Shown: piece by piece, positions 9,941 to 18,425 of the stretch
Layout: each line of letters starts with the position of its first letter
Numbering within the stretch: position 1 is the stretch's first letter
DNA from: Hymenobacter sp. DG25A
GTDB taxonomy: Bacteria; Bacteroidota; Bacteroidia; Cytophagales; Hymenobacteraceae
Length of the DNA stretch: 64,000 nt
Assembly (NCBI RefSeq): GCF_001280305.1
Contig: NZ_CP012623.1
Location: 124,001-188,000, forward strand
Direction: 5' to 3'
Notes under the pieces: generated by a model
Told to the model about the DNA's origin: nothing
Seen by the model: the letters and a program-made list of their open reading frames with translations, nothing else
Databases searched by the model: none
Program-made: the position numbers and the translations under genes

Positions 9941-10240
9941 CTAGTGGCTCACCATTTTGTCCTTGTACCGGGTAATCTGCCGTTTCAGGCTATCAGCGGC
10001 AGCATCAGCGGCTGCTTCAAACGTACCCGCATCTTCCTGGGCAAATAATGTAGTGCCCGGCACGTGAACCTTGATTTCGACGGTCTTATTAGAAATACCA
10101 TCCTTGTTATTCAGGCGCAGAATAACTTCGCCTTCGGTCACACGGTCGTAGAAGGTTTCGAGCTTGTCGAGGCGCTTCTGGATGAAATCGAGCAGTTTCT
10201 GGTCGGCGTTAAAGTGCACCGATTGCGTCTGTACTTTCAT
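9941..10240 (-). CDS. hpf: Ribosome hibernation promoting factor, short form (HPF/RaiA)
   Basis: 99 residues. The start MKVQTQSVHFNADQKLLDFI and the pattern of a beta-alpha-beta-beta-beta-alpha fold (KLETFYDRVTEGEVIL, NKTVEIKVHVPG, ADAAADSLKRQITRYKDKM) match the short HPF/YfiA family. There is no C-terminal dimerisation domain, so it is the short form. It binds the 30S decoding region during slow growth. It lies 38 bases downstream of xerC on the same strand, an arrangement with rpsU that is common in Bacteroidota and suggests co-transcription with xerC. Confidence 0.92.
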   Translation of the reverse strand: MKVQTQSVHFNADQKLLDFIQKRLDKLETFYDRVTEGEVILRLNNKDGISNKTVEIKVHVPGTTLFAQEDAGTFEAAADAAADSLKRQITRYKDKMVSH

Positions 10241-10278
10241 CGATTGTGGGGTTTGGGAGTAAGAAAAAAGGAAACAAC

Positions 10279-11166
10279 TCAGGCCTTTGGATGGGCCTTT
10301 TCAAAAACCGCTTTCAGCTTATCAATAGACAAGTGGGTGTATACCTGCGTGGCCGCCAGATTGGCGTGGCCCAGCAACTCTTTAATAGCATTTAGGTCGG
10401 CTCCTTTCCCCAGCAGATGCGTAGCAAAGGAATGCCGCAGCACGTGCGGGTGCTGCTGCGAGGAAGCCGTAGTAATCTGCCCCAAATAGTGCTTTACCGT
10501 ACGATACACGAACTTTTCATAGAGCGGTTCTTGCTTATTGGTAACGAGCAGGACGCCGCGGGCGTTGTCGCCGCTGCCAAATTCGTGTTGCTTTAACGCT
10601 ATATAGCGCTCCAGTACTTGTAGGAGCGTAGGGTTGAGCGGAACCACGCGCTGCTTATTGCCTTTGCCGGTTACGCGCACCGTATGAGCCGGCAGGCTGA
10701 CGTCATCGTGCCGGATACCGAGGAGCTCCGACAGGCGGATGCCCGTGCCGTAGAGCAGCTCCAGTACCAGCTGGTCGCGCACACCTACAAAGGTGTCCGG
10801 AAACGCAAAGGAATTGAGCAGGCCATTCAGCGAGTCTTCCGGAAGGAAATCGGGGAGCTTCTTGCCCACTTTGGGCGAGGTGATGCGCAGCATCGGGTTT
10901 TTGCTGATGACTCCCGTGCGCAGTAAAAACTTATAGTAGGAGCGCAGGCAGGCAATTTTGCGGTTTACCGTGCGCGGGTCACGCTGCTGCTCCATTAAGG
11001 TCACAATCCACGAGCGGATCAGGGTATGATCCGCCTGCGCTGGCTTTTCCAGCTCATAGATAGTGTGCAGGTACTCGGCAAACTGCCGCAGGTCCGTTTG
11101 GTAGGATACCAGCGTATGGGGACTGAAGCGTCGCTCGAACCGTAAATAGTCAAAAAATAATTCCAT
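10279..11166 (-). CDS. xerC: Tyrosine recombinase XerC-like
   Basis: 295 residues from ATG 11166 (MELFFDYLRFERRFSPHTLV); a longer GTG/TTG-type start at 11205 adds 13 residues with no family support. The SAM-like N-terminal core-binding domain is followed by the catalytic domain with Arg in GTGIRLSELLG, Lys in VTGKGNKQRVVPL, His-x-x-Arg in HVLRHSFATHLL, His in LLGHANLAATQ and the nucleophile Tyr in VYTHLS. Length and context (next to rpsU and hpf) fit the housekeeping recombinase that resolves chromosome dimers at dif, not a phage integrase. A 14-base stem encloses the start codon; see the entry at 11155. Confidence 0.9.
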   Translation of the reverse strand: MELFFDYLRFERRFSPHTLVSYQTDLRQFAEYLHTIYELEKPAQADHTLIRSWIVTLMEQQRDPRTVNRKIACLRSYYKFLLRTGVISKNPMLRITSPKVGKKLPDFLPEDSLNGLLNSFAFPDTFVGVRDQLVLELLYGTGIRLSELLGIRHDDVSLPAHTVRVTGKGNKQRVVPLNPTLLQVLERYIALKQHEFGSGDNARGVLLVTNKQEPLYEKFVYRTVKHYLGQITTASSQQHPHVLRHSFATHLLGKGADLNAIKELLGHANLAATQVYTHLSIDKLKAVFEKAHPKA

Positions 11167-11220
11167 ACGCCAGGCTACTGCCAGCCAAAGGGGCCGGACA
11201 ACCAATGTATGGAATTATTT
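11155..11220 (-). repeat. Perfect 14-base inverted repeat enclosing the xerC start codon
   Basis: AAATAATTCCATAC (11155-11168) and GTATGGAATTATTT (11207-11220) are exact reverse complements separated by 38 bases. The xerC ATG (11164-11166, minus strand) is inside the proximal arm. In the mRNA the start codon would be paired if the transcript begins upstream of 11220. Confidence 0.75.
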
Positions 11221-11238
11221 CGAAAAGTACGAACGCGA

Positions 11239-11282
11239 AAAAACCGTCTGATTCGCCCCGGAGAGCAAATCAGACGGTTTTT
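11239..11282 (-). terminator. Intrinsic terminator after rpsU
   Basis: Inverted repeat AAAAACCGTCTGATT / AATCAGACGGTTTTT (11239-11253 and 11268-11282) with a 14-base loop. Read on the minus strand it ends in GGTTTTTTCG. It separates rpsU from xerC. Confidence 0.8.
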
Positions 11283-11304
11283 ATGTTCCGTTCAACGTGG
11301 GCAG

Positions 11305-11502
11305 TTAGCTGGCTGCCTCGTTGCCGTACATCGTCTGCTTATAGGCAGCCTTAATCTTCTGCTTGCGCTTCGTGATAGAAGGCTTCTGGAAGAACGTGCG
11401 GCGACGCAGCTCTTTCAGCACGCCGGTGCGCTCAAACTTCTTCTTAAAACGCTTAAGTGCACGGTCAACCGACTCGTTCTCCTTGATTTGGACGATGATC
11501 AT
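11305..11502 (-). CDS. rpsU: 30S ribosomal protein bS21
   Basis: 65 residues from ATG 11502 (MIIVQIKENESVDRALKRFK). The longer reading from 11565 covers the promoter. bS21 hallmarks are the basic helix RALKRFKKKFERTGVLKELR, then RRTFFQKPSITKRKQKIKAA. It joins the 30S platform near the 3' end of 16S rRNA. In Bacteroidota bS21 helps hide the anti-Shine-Dalgarno, consistent with the general lack of SD sites in this window. Predicted promoter at 11544, terminator at 11239. Confidence 0.95.
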   Translation of the reverse strand: MIIVQIKENESVDRALKRFKKKFERTGVLKELRRRTFFQKPSITKRKQKIKAAYKQTMYGNEAAS

Positions 11503-11543
11503 ATATTCAGTGAGATTGAAAACTATTCCTGGATTGAGGGGGG

Positions 11544-11551
11544 CAAAGATA
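11544..11551 (-). promoter_or_regulatory. Predicted -7 box of the rpsU promoter
   Basis: On the minus strand TATCTTTG, an exact TAnnTTTG match, 41 bases before the rpsU ATG. No TTG lies at the 19-base spacing. Confidence 0.5.
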
Positions 11552-11662
11552 AGCAGAGATTTCAATGATTTGAAATGATTCCACAGAATTTCCTGAGCAG
11601 TGCGTTGCGCTAGGGCTGTGCCAATCAGTGAAATCCAGCAAAACCTGGCCCAATCAAGGTTT

Positions 11663-12802
11663 CTACTTTAAGAGCGTGCGGGCAATAACGAGTTTCTGAA
11701 TCTCCGAAGTGCCCTCACCAATGGTGCACAGCTTGGCGTCGCGATAGTATTTTTCGGCCGGATAGTCTTTGGTATAGCCATAACCACCAAAGATCTGCAC
11801 GCCCTCATTAGCTACGCGCACCGATACCTCAGACGCATACAGCTTTGCCATAGCCGACTCACGGTTTACGTTCAGGCCCCGGTCCTTCATATCGGCGGCG
11901 CGATACGTCAGCAGCGAGGCAGCTTCAATTTCGGTAGCCATATCGGCCAGCTTAAAGGAAATACCCTGGAAGCTGGAAATAGGCTGATTGAACTGGTAGC
12001 GCTCCTTGGAGTACTGCAGAGCGGCCTCATAGGCGCCCTGGGCAATACCTAGGCTCAGGGCCGCAATGCTGATACGGCCACCGTCCAATACTTTCAGCGA
12101 CTGCACGAAGCCGTCGCCTACTTTACCAATAACGTTTTCCTTCGGGACGCGGCAATCTGTGAAGATGAGCTCGGTAGTTTCGGAGGCACGCATGCCCAGC
12201 TTGTCTTCCTTGCGGCCAGCTGCAAAGCCGGGTGTGCCCCGCTCAATAATGAAAGCCGTCATGGCGTGAGAGTCGCCTACTTCTCCCGTCCGGGCAATGA
12301 CTACGGCTACATTGCCGCTTTTGCCGTGGGTAATAAAGTTTTTGGCGCCGTTCAGCACGTAATGGTCTCCATCTTCGATGGCTACGGTGCGCATGTTGCC
12401 GGCGTCAGAACCTGTGTTGGGCTCCGTGAGGCCCCAGGCACCAATCCATTCGCCGGAAGCCAGCTTGGGTAGGTACTTCCGTTTCTGCTCTTCGGAAGCA
12501 TGCTGCAGAATGTGGCCCGTGCACAGCGAGTTATGCGCGGCCATGGATAAACCAATGCTGCCATCAATTTTTGATAACTCCGCAATGGCGGTTACGTACT
12601 CGGTGTAGCCAAAGCCGGATCCGCCGTATTCCTGCGGTACCAGTACGCCCATCAGACCTAGCTCACCCAGTTTGTGAAACACTTCCACCGGGAATTCCTG
12701 GCTTTCGTCCCACTTCATCATGTTCGGCTTGATGTGTGTGGCACCAAAGTCGCGCACCATCTGGGCAATCATTGTCTGGTTTTCAGTAGCTACCAGTTCC
12801 AT
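11663..12802 (-). CDS. Acyl-CoA dehydrogenase
   Basis: 379 residues, the standard length. The N-terminal helical domain has [20 protein letters not shown]. The middle beta domain has [17 protein letters not shown], the conserved FAD/acyl-CoA segment. The C-terminal domain ends in [20 protein letters not shown] and [20 protein letters not shown], where the Glu of IGEGTSEIQ is the catalytic base of short/medium-chain enzymes. It oxidises acyl-CoA to trans-2-enoyl-CoA with FAD, passing electrons to ETF. Chain-length preference cannot be read from the sequence; the family in Bacteroidota is often short-chain or butyryl-type. It stands alone, divergent from the polysaccharide operon. Confidence 0.93.
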   Translation of the reverse strand: MELVATENQTMIAQMVRDFGATHIKPNMMKWDESQEFPVEVFHKLGELGLMGVLVPQEYGGSGFGYTEYVTAIAELSKIDGSIGLSMAAHNSLCTGHILQHASEEQKRKYLPKLASGEWIGAWGLTEPNTGSDAGNMRTVAIEDGDHYVLNGAKNFITHGKSGNVAVVIARTGEVGDSHAMTAFIIERGTPGFAAGRKEDKLGMRASETTELIFTDCRVPKENVIGKVGDGFVQSLKVLDGGRISIAALSLGIAQGAYEAALQYSKERYQFNQPISSFQGISFKLADMATEIEAASLLTYRAADMKDRGLNVNRESAMAKLYASEVSVRVANEGVQIFGGYGYTKDYPAEKYYRDAKLCTIGEGTSEIQKLVIARTLLK

Positions 12803-12899
12803 GTAGTCAATTGTTTGGGTGGGAATTAAGGGGATAACCGGAAAAGGCCGGTTTTGGGTTTGCGAAAGTAGCTTTTTTACAGCAGCTATGCTCGCCTCC

Positions 12900-12996
12900 G
12901 CTAATCAGCGGCAAACGGCTGATTTTGAAAGGGGGCGCAATTTCGGTAACTTTGAAGGTTTTTTAGGAGAAATTGGCTAATCAGTAGCTGATTTTG
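12900..12996 (+). promoter_or_regulatory. Two repeated GCTAATCAG...GCTGATTTTG units around the polysaccharide-operon promoter
   Basis: Unit 1 (12900-12927) is GCTAATCAG, 9 bases, GCTGATTTTG. Unit 2 (12976-12996) is GCTAATCAG, 2 bases, GCTGATTTTG. Within each, CTAATCAG and CTGATTTTG form a partial inverted repeat. Unit 1 overlaps the -33 box; unit 2 lies in the leader. A pair of operator sites is a possible reading. Confidence 0.45.
12924..12954 (+). promoter_or_regulatory. Promoter of the polysaccharide export operon
   Basis: TTTG (12924-12927), a 19-base spacer, then TAACTTTG (12947-12954): both boxes and the spacing fit the Bacteroidota housekeeping consensus. It predicts a leader of about 75 bases before ATG 13038. 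Confidence 0.75.
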
Positions 12997-13037
12997 CTGC
13001 ATAAATTTTGTTTACCTCATTGGCTAACCCAGCCTTC

Positions 13038-13991
13038 ATGCGCATCACTTCTCTTCGCCCGCTAGTTTGGTTTCTACTAGTTCAGGGTGCCTTGCTCAGC
13101 TCCTGCGCTTCCTCCAGGCTTTACAAGCAGAATATCATGTTTCGGACCGAGGGCAGCACTGCCGTGGTCGATACAACCAAACTTCGGGATGCCTTAGGAA
13201 AGCTAGGCCGCAACTATATTATTCGGCCGAATGACTACTTGCAGGTTCGGGTGTATACCAACCGAGGTGAGCGGCTCCTTGATCCTAATGGAGAGCTTCG
13301 CTTTGGGGTTCCTGGCAACCAGTCTATCCAGAGCGGAGCAGGCAATACAGCCGGTAATGCAAATAATAATAATACCCAGGGAGCTGGTAATCTTTCTATA
13401 ACACGTGGTGGCGATGTAGGCAGCAAGCCGGCTGGTGAAGCAGAGTTTTTGGTTCAGGCAGATGGGCGTGTTAAGCTGCCCATGGTGGACTTTGTTAAAG
13501 TAAGTGGCTATACCTTAGTTCAAGCGGACAGCATTCTGCAGCTTCGTTATAATACTTTTTACAAGGAATCATTCGTGGCCACCCGGGTAACGAATAGTCG
13601 GGTATTTGTGTTAGGTGCCCCAGGTGGTCGTATTGTGCCATTGTATAATGAGAATATGAACCTCTTGGAGGTGTTATCTGCTATTGGAGGAATTGATGCA
13701 TCGAATATGCAGGGAGGGGGGGGCGGAAATCAAAATAATCGTCGTCTAGGAAAGGCTTTCAATATTCGTCTTATACGTGGAGACTTAAGAAATCCACAAG
13801 TGCAAGTTGTTGACCTTTCAACAATTGAAGGAATGCGGCATGCTGATTTGCAGATACATCCCAATGATGTTATATATATAGAGCCAGTGCGTAAGCCTTT
13901 CACAGAAGCTTTAGCTGATATAACCCCAGTATTATCTGTTTTAACGTCAGTAATTACGACTGTGTTTCTAATAAATAACCTCAGTAAATAA
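13038..13991 (+). CDS. Polysaccharide biosynthesis/export outer-membrane lipoprotein (Wza-like)
   Basis: 317 residues from ATG 13038. The signal peptide ends in a lipobox (GALLSSC), so the protein is probably a lipoprotein. Poly_export domain: YIIRPNDYLQVRVYTNRGER near residue 57. SLBB-type domain: SRVFVLGAPGGRIVPLYNEN then LLEVLSAIGGID near 190-230. A C-terminal hydrophobic segment (LSVLTSVITTVFLINNL) takes the place of the Wza transmembrane helix. An Asn/Gly-rich insert (NTAGNANNNNTQGAG) sits in the first domain. It is expected to form the outer-membrane channel for capsule or exopolysaccharide. First gene of the operon; base composition becomes AT-rich through the second half. Confidence 0.88.
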   Translation: MRITSLRPLVWFLLVQGALLSSCASSRLYKQNIMFRTEGSTAVVDTTKLRDALGKLGRNYIIRPNDYLQVRVYTNRGERLLDPNGELRFGVPGNQSIQSGAGNTAGNANNNNTQGAGNLSITRGGDVGSKPAGEAEFLVQADGRVKLPMVDFVKVSGYTLVQADSILQLRYNTFYKESFVATRVTNSRVFVLGAPGGRIVPLYNENMNLLEVLSAIGGIDASNMQGGGGGNQNNRRLGKAFNIRLIRGDLRNPQVQVVDLSTIEGMRHADLQIHPNDVIYIEPVRKPFTEALADITPVLSVLTSVITTVFLINNLSK

Positions 13992-14058
13992 CCTATTATA
14001 TTATATAGCAACCGATTATTATAGCTAAAAATAATTCTCTTTTTACCTCTAAAATTGA

Positions 14059-16542
14059 ATGGCAAAAAACGAAAACGCTGAACTGGAAGACCTGATTCGT
14101 AATAGTCTGGGTAATCAACCGGCGATGAATACACCTGAGCCTGAATCAGAAACCGAGGGCAGTGGGCTTGATCTATCTACCTTAGTCATGGTAGTTCGCA
14201 AAAGTCTGCCATGGATGTTGCTGTTTATTCTTTTGGGGTTACTTACCTCATGGACCTATCTGCGCTATACTAAGCCGGTTTATAAATCGTCATCAATTTT
14301 GAAAATTGATGAGAAACAGGAGGCTGGTACCTTAGGACTAGGGGGAGGGCTGGCAGGTCCAGAAGGACCCTTATCTATGAATAACCTATCTGGCGAAGTA
14401 GAGTTAATTAAATCTAATCTTATTTATCGGCAGTTACGAGACTCGCTAGAACTTGACGTGAATTATTATGCTCAGGGAACAGTATTAGAAAGTGAGCTAT
14501 ATAAAGCTTCTCCTTTTCATATTGAATATGCTATTAAGGATCCAGGTTATTATGGAATCCAGTTTAATATTCAATTTCTTAATAAAGACAAATTTATACT
14601 TTCTTATGCACTGAGAGGAAATGAGATTAAAGAAGAAAAAGTAGTAGGCTCAGCAATTATACAACCTGGTATCAATTTACAGCTTAATCTGACCCCTCAG
14701 TTTTCTTCTGATGTTATTGGCAAGGATTATCACTTTGTGGTAAAAGACAATGGGGCTATTAATCAGTATATAGATCAAAATCTGACGGTTGAAATTATTA
14801 ATCCAGAAGCAAATACTATTGGTATTTCTTTTGCTGATCATAACCCGCTCAAAGCGAAGGATATTGTTAATCGGATTGATACAGTATACTTGGTAGAAAA
14901 ATTGGCTAAAAACTCACAAGGCCAGCAGCAAACGCTGCAGTACCTAGATGAGCAACTTGACATAACCCGGGATAGTCTGCAGCGGGCGGAATTAGCTTTG
15001 CAACGGTTTGTTAAAGCGAATAAGACATATGATGTAAAGGCGGACGTAGGCACTCTTACAGAAAAGTTAGCCGAGCAGGAAAAAGAGAGAATAGAGCTAC
15101 AAAAGCGCCTTGATCTATTAAATGGTGTAGCTCGCTTAATACAACGGGAACGTATTACAAGGGATGAGAATGTCAGTGTAGAACAGAGTGTCCCTGGTCT
15201 GGTAACTTTAGAGGACCCCATTCTTACTCAGCAGATAACGGAACTGAACCTGGCTCAACAGGATTTACGGCGCGTGCTCCGTTCCAGTACGGAAGCTACG
15301 GAAGCGGTTCAGCAACGGAAGGCAGCGGTGGAGTATGCCAAACGAAATGTGCAGGATGCATTACAGCAAAGCATGCAGGTTGTACGGGAGCAACTCGCTA
15401 CTTTAAATCAGCAGCGTGGCCAATACAGCGCCCAATTGCAGGTACTTCCTCAGCGCGAGACCGAATTAGCTCGTCTTCGTCGTCCTTTTGAGCTCTTTGA
15501 AAAGTCTTATCTGATGCTGATGGATAAGAAAGTGGAGTTCAGCATTGCGAAGGCGGGTACTACTCCGGACTTCCAGATTCTCTCTCCGGCATCTGCTCCC
15601 GTAGAGCCTATTTCTCCTGTACGGATGATCGTATATGCCATTGGCCTGGCGGGTGGCATCATACTAGGGTTGAGTTTGGTGGCAGTGCGCTATTTCATGC
15701 ACAATACTGTTACCAGCAGCCGGGAACTGGAGAATAATTGTATTGCCCCGGTATTAGGTATTATTCCAACCTACGACAAAGAGAAACTGGCAGTATCGAA
15801 GCTGATTGTAGATAAAAATCCCAAGTCAGCCATTTCTGAGTCCATTCGCTCAATTCGGACCAATCTGGAGTTTATGGCGTCTTCGAAGAAGAAACGCCTG
15901 ATTTCCATTACCTCCACGGTCAGCGGAGAAGGCAAGACGTTTGTGGCGGTAAACCTGGGCGGCATCATTGCACTGTCTGAGCAGCGGGTGGTCATTCTGG
16001 ATCTGGACATGCGTAAGCCAAAAGTCAACCTGGCTTTTGGGGCTGAAAACATCAAAGGCATCAGTACTATACTGATCGAGCGGCATAGTTGGGAAGAATG
16101 TATTCAGCACACTTCTATTCCCACGCTCGATTTCATCTCAGCCGGGCCTACCCCGCCAAATCCTTCTGAACTGATTCTGAGTCCCAAGTTTGATGAGCTA
16201 CTAGCCAACCTGCATCAGCAGTATGATGTCATTATGATTGACACGCCGCCAGTAGGTTTGGTCACGGATGGTATCCTGATTATGCGCAAAGCGGACTTGC
16301 CGATTTACATTGTGCGGGCGGACTACTCAAAAAAGGTATTCCTGAAAAATATCAATAAGCTGATTCGGACGAATGGTTTTACCCGAATGGCGACCATTCT
16401 GAATGATGCCCGGGCTTCTGGTATGTATGGTTATGGCTACGGCTACGGCTATGGCTATGGACAGGGCTATGGGCAGGGCTACTATGAAGAGGTGCAGCCT
16501 AAGCTCAGCTTATGGCGGCGGTTGCGGCAGCGCTTTGCATAA
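14059..16542 (+). CDS. Wzc-like polysaccharide co-polymerase with BY-kinase domain
   Basis: 827 residues. A cytoplasmic N-terminus is followed by TM1 (LPWMLLFILLGLLTSWTYL, about 48-67), a periplasmic Wzz domain with long coiled coil (roughly 250-500), TM2 (MIVYAIGLAGGIILGLSLV, about 523) and a BY-kinase domain: Walker A STVSGEGKT near 620, Walker A' VVILDLDMRKP near 650, Walker B YDVIMIDTPPVG near 725. The C-terminus has a run of Gly-Tyr repeats (GMYGYGYGYGYGYGQGYGQG), the usual autophosphorylation cluster. It controls chain length and export with the Wza-like partner; the PHP phosphatase downstream should reverse its phosphorylation. The first ~1.1 kb is markedly AT-rich. Confidence 0.92.
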   Translation: MAKNENAELEDLIRNSLGNQPAMNTPEPESETEGSGLDLSTLVMVVRKSLPWMLLFILLGLLTSWTYLRYTKPVYKSSSILKIDEKQEAGTLGLGGGLAGPEGPLSMNNLSGEVELIKSNLIYRQLRDSLELDVNYYAQGTVLESELYKASPFHIEYAIKDPGYYGIQFNIQFLNKDKFILSYALRGNEIKEEKVVGSAIIQPGINLQLNLTPQFSSDVIGKDYHFVVKDNGAINQYIDQNLTVEIINPEANTIGISFADHNPLKAKDIVNRIDTVYLVEKLAKNSQGQQQTLQYLDEQLDITRDSLQRAELALQRFVKANKTYDVKADVGTLTEKLAEQEKERIELQKRLDLLNGVARLIQRERITRDENVSVEQSVPGLVTLEDPILTQQITELNLAQQDLRRVLRSSTEATEAVQQRKAAVEYAKRNVQDALQQSMQVVREQLATLNQQRGQYSAQLQVLPQRETELARLRRPFELFEKSYLMLMDKKVEFSIAKAGTTPDFQILSPASAPVEPISPVRMIVYAIGLAGGIILGLSLVAVRYFMHNTVTSSRELENNCIAPVLGIIPTYDKEKLAVSKLIVDKNPKSAISESIRSIRTNLEFMASSKKKRLISITSTVSGEGKTFVAVNLGGIIALSEQRVVILDLDMRKPKVNLAFGAENIKGISTILIERHSWEECIQHTSIPTLDFISAGPTPPNPSELILSPKFDELLANLHQQYDVIMIDTPPVGLVTDGILIMRKADLPIYIVRADYSKKVFLKNINKLIRTNGFTRMATILNDARASGMYGYGYGYGYGYGQGYGQGYYEEVQPKLSLWRRLRQRFA

Positions 16543-16551
16543 CTTCGGAGT

Positions 16552-17316
16552 ATGGCATCGTTCCTGAGTAAATTGTTTGGCAGCCGGGCCGCAGCGGTGG
16601 AGGCTGCCTCTTTAGGAGCGTTGGAAGTCGATATGCACTCCCATGTGTTACCGGGGCTGGATGATGGAGCAGAAACTCTGGAACATGCCGTGGACCTTCT
16701 GCGCGAGATGCAGGCGCTGGGCTACCGCAAGCTGGTGATGACCCCCCATATCATGGGCGACTTCTACAAGAACACCCCGGAAGGAGTCCGTGCTGCCCTC
16801 AGCAATTTGCAACAAGCCGCTCAGGATGCCGGTATTACCGGCTTGGAACTGGAATGCGCCGCCGAGTACTATCTGGATGAATGGTTTGGCCGCAAGTTGG
16901 AAGCCGCCGAGCCGCTGCTAAGTTTTGGCGGCAGCCAGAAGTATCTGCTTTTCGAAACGTCGTATATCAACGAGCCCTTCAACCTGCAGGAAACCATTTT
17001 CAACCTCAAAGCAGCCGGCTACCAACCCGTTATGGCCCATCCGGAACGGTATACCTACCTCTATGGGCGTTTTGAGGAACTGATCAGGATTCGGGAGTCG
17101 GGCGTGCTGCTGCAGGTGAATCTGAACTCTTTGTCAGGATACTATTCGCCGGGCGCCCGGCACGTGGCAGAGAAACTCATTGATGCGGGTATGGTGGATA
17201 TGCTGGGTACCGATGCGCACCATCGGAAGCATACGGAAACACTCCGTACAAAAGTCCTGATGGCGGAGTATCTGCAGAAAGCGCTGGCGCTGCCGTTGCT
17301 CAACAAACACCTGTAA
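16552..17316 (+). CDS. PHP-type tyrosine-protein phosphatase (CpsB/YwqE-like)
   Basis: 254 residues, 9 bases after the Wzc-like gene. PHP metal ligands are visible: DMHSHVLPGLDDGAE near residue 25 (H-x-H), VMTPHIMGDFY near 65, ECAAEYYLD near 103, PVMAHPERY near 162 and MLGTDAHHR near 223. This is the manganese-dependent phosphatase family that dephosphorylates bacterial tyrosine kinases of capsule systems. Its position directly after the kinase supports that partner. Confidence 0.9.
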   Translation: MASFLSKLFGSRAAAVEAASLGALEVDMHSHVLPGLDDGAETLEHAVDLLREMQALGYRKLVMTPHIMGDFYKNTPEGVRAALSNLQQAAQDAGITGLELECAAEYYLDEWFGRKLEAAEPLLSFGGSQKYLLFETSYINEPFNLQETIFNLKAAGYQPVMAHPERYTYLYGRFEELIRIRESGVLLQVNLNSLSGYYSPGARHVAEKLIDAGMVDMLGTDAHHRKHTETLRTKVLMAEYLQKALALPLLNKHL

Positions 17317-17317
17317 G

Positions 17318-18340
17318 ATGGTCTTCGTTACGGGTGGCAGTGGGCTTATTGGCAGTTTCCTGATTCCGGCGCTGGTAGCGCGTGGCCTGCCGGTGCGGGC
17401 CCTCTATCGTAATCAGATTCCGGCCATTCCGATGGCTGATCAGGTGGAATGGGTGGAGGGTGACCTGCGCGATTCGTTGGCTATTCAGCAGGCGTTGCAG
17501 GGTGTAACCCACGTATTCCACTGTGCCGGCTTGGTCTCCTACGCACCGCAGGATGAAGCAGCCCTGCTGCAAGTAAACATGGAAGGTACCGCGGTACTGG
17601 TGGATGCCTGTCTGATGCAACCCGGAATTCGCTTATGCCATGTATCCTCGGTGGCCGCTTTAGGTGAGGCGGCTTCTCCGCCGTCGGCGGTAGTTAGCGG
17701 CAGCCCGTTTGTTGTCACGGAAGAGGCTAAGTGGGACTTAGGAGCCAGTCATTCGGCGTACGCGGCATCAAAATACCTGGGCGAGCTGGAAGTATGGCGC
17801 GGGGTATCCGAAGGGCTGTCGGCGGTCATTGTGAATCCCTCCGTAGTACTGGGCCCCGCCGACTGGAACCGGAGCAGTACCCGGCTGTTTCAGTATGCCT
17901 ACAACGAACATCTGTTTTACACACCCGGCAACCTTAACGTGGTGGATGTGCGCGACGTGGTAGCCGCCATGCTGCGCCTCACGCTGGATCTGGCGGTACG
18001 GGGGGAACGGTATGTGCTGAGTGCGGCGGCCCTGCCACTGCATGATTTTCTGACGCAGGCCGCTCAATGCTTTGGAAAAAAGCCCCCTACAACGGCCGTG
18101 CCGGACTGGGCTGCCGAAGCCATCTGGCGGGTAGAGCATGTCCGCTCCTTGCTGACCGGAGCGCGGCCGCTCATCACCAAAGACACCGCCCGCGCTGGCC
18201 GCCGCGCCCTGCAATATCAGGCCACCAAAGTGCAGCTGGCAACCGGACTTGCCTTCCGGCCGGTAGCCGAAACAATTGCCTGGTGCTGTACTGAATTACA
18301 ACGGAACGTGCACGCCTCCGGTGCGGTTGTTGTATCTTAG
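17318..18340 (+). CDS. NAD-dependent epimerase/dehydratase (extended SDR)
   Basis: 340 residues. The ATG lies one base after the phosphatase stop, so the two are probably translationally coupled. Extended-SDR features are the Rossmann loop FVTGGSGLIGSFL near residue 3, WVEGDLRD near 48, HVFHCAGLVSY near 68, the active-site YAASKYLGE near 147 and NPSVVLGPADW near 172. Members include dihydroflavonol reductases and sugar epimerases. Location in the polysaccharide operon suggests modification of a nucleotide sugar, but the sequence resembles the dihydroflavonol-reductase-like group as much, so the substrate is open. Confidence 0.85.
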   Translation: MVFVTGGSGLIGSFLIPALVARGLPVRALYRNQIPAIPMADQVEWVEGDLRDSLAIQQALQGVTHVFHCAGLVSYAPQDEAALLQVNMEGTAVLVDACLMQPGIRLCHVSSVAALGEAASPPSAVVSGSPFVVTEEAKWDLGASHSAYAASKYLGELEVWRGVSEGLSAVIVNPSVVLGPADWNRSSTRLFQYAYNEHLFYTPGNLNVVDVRDVVAAMLRLTLDLAVRGERYVLSAAALPLHDFLTQAAQCFGKKPPTTAVPDWAAEAIWRVEHVRSLLTGARPLITKDTARAGRRALQYQATKVQLATGLAFRPVAETIAWCCTELQRNVHASGAVVVS

Positions 18341-18425
18341 TATACCCATTCTCTTTTCCCATGAACAGAAGAGAATCTGACCGCAAATGCTGCCGTTTTG
18401 GCGGCTCCCTGCCGATAGTAGTAGC

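Noticed and set aside
10279..11166. Phage integrase or integrative element at xerC
   Set aside because: Neighbours are rpsU and hpf, no attachment repeats or phage genes; length and motifs fit housekeeping Xer.
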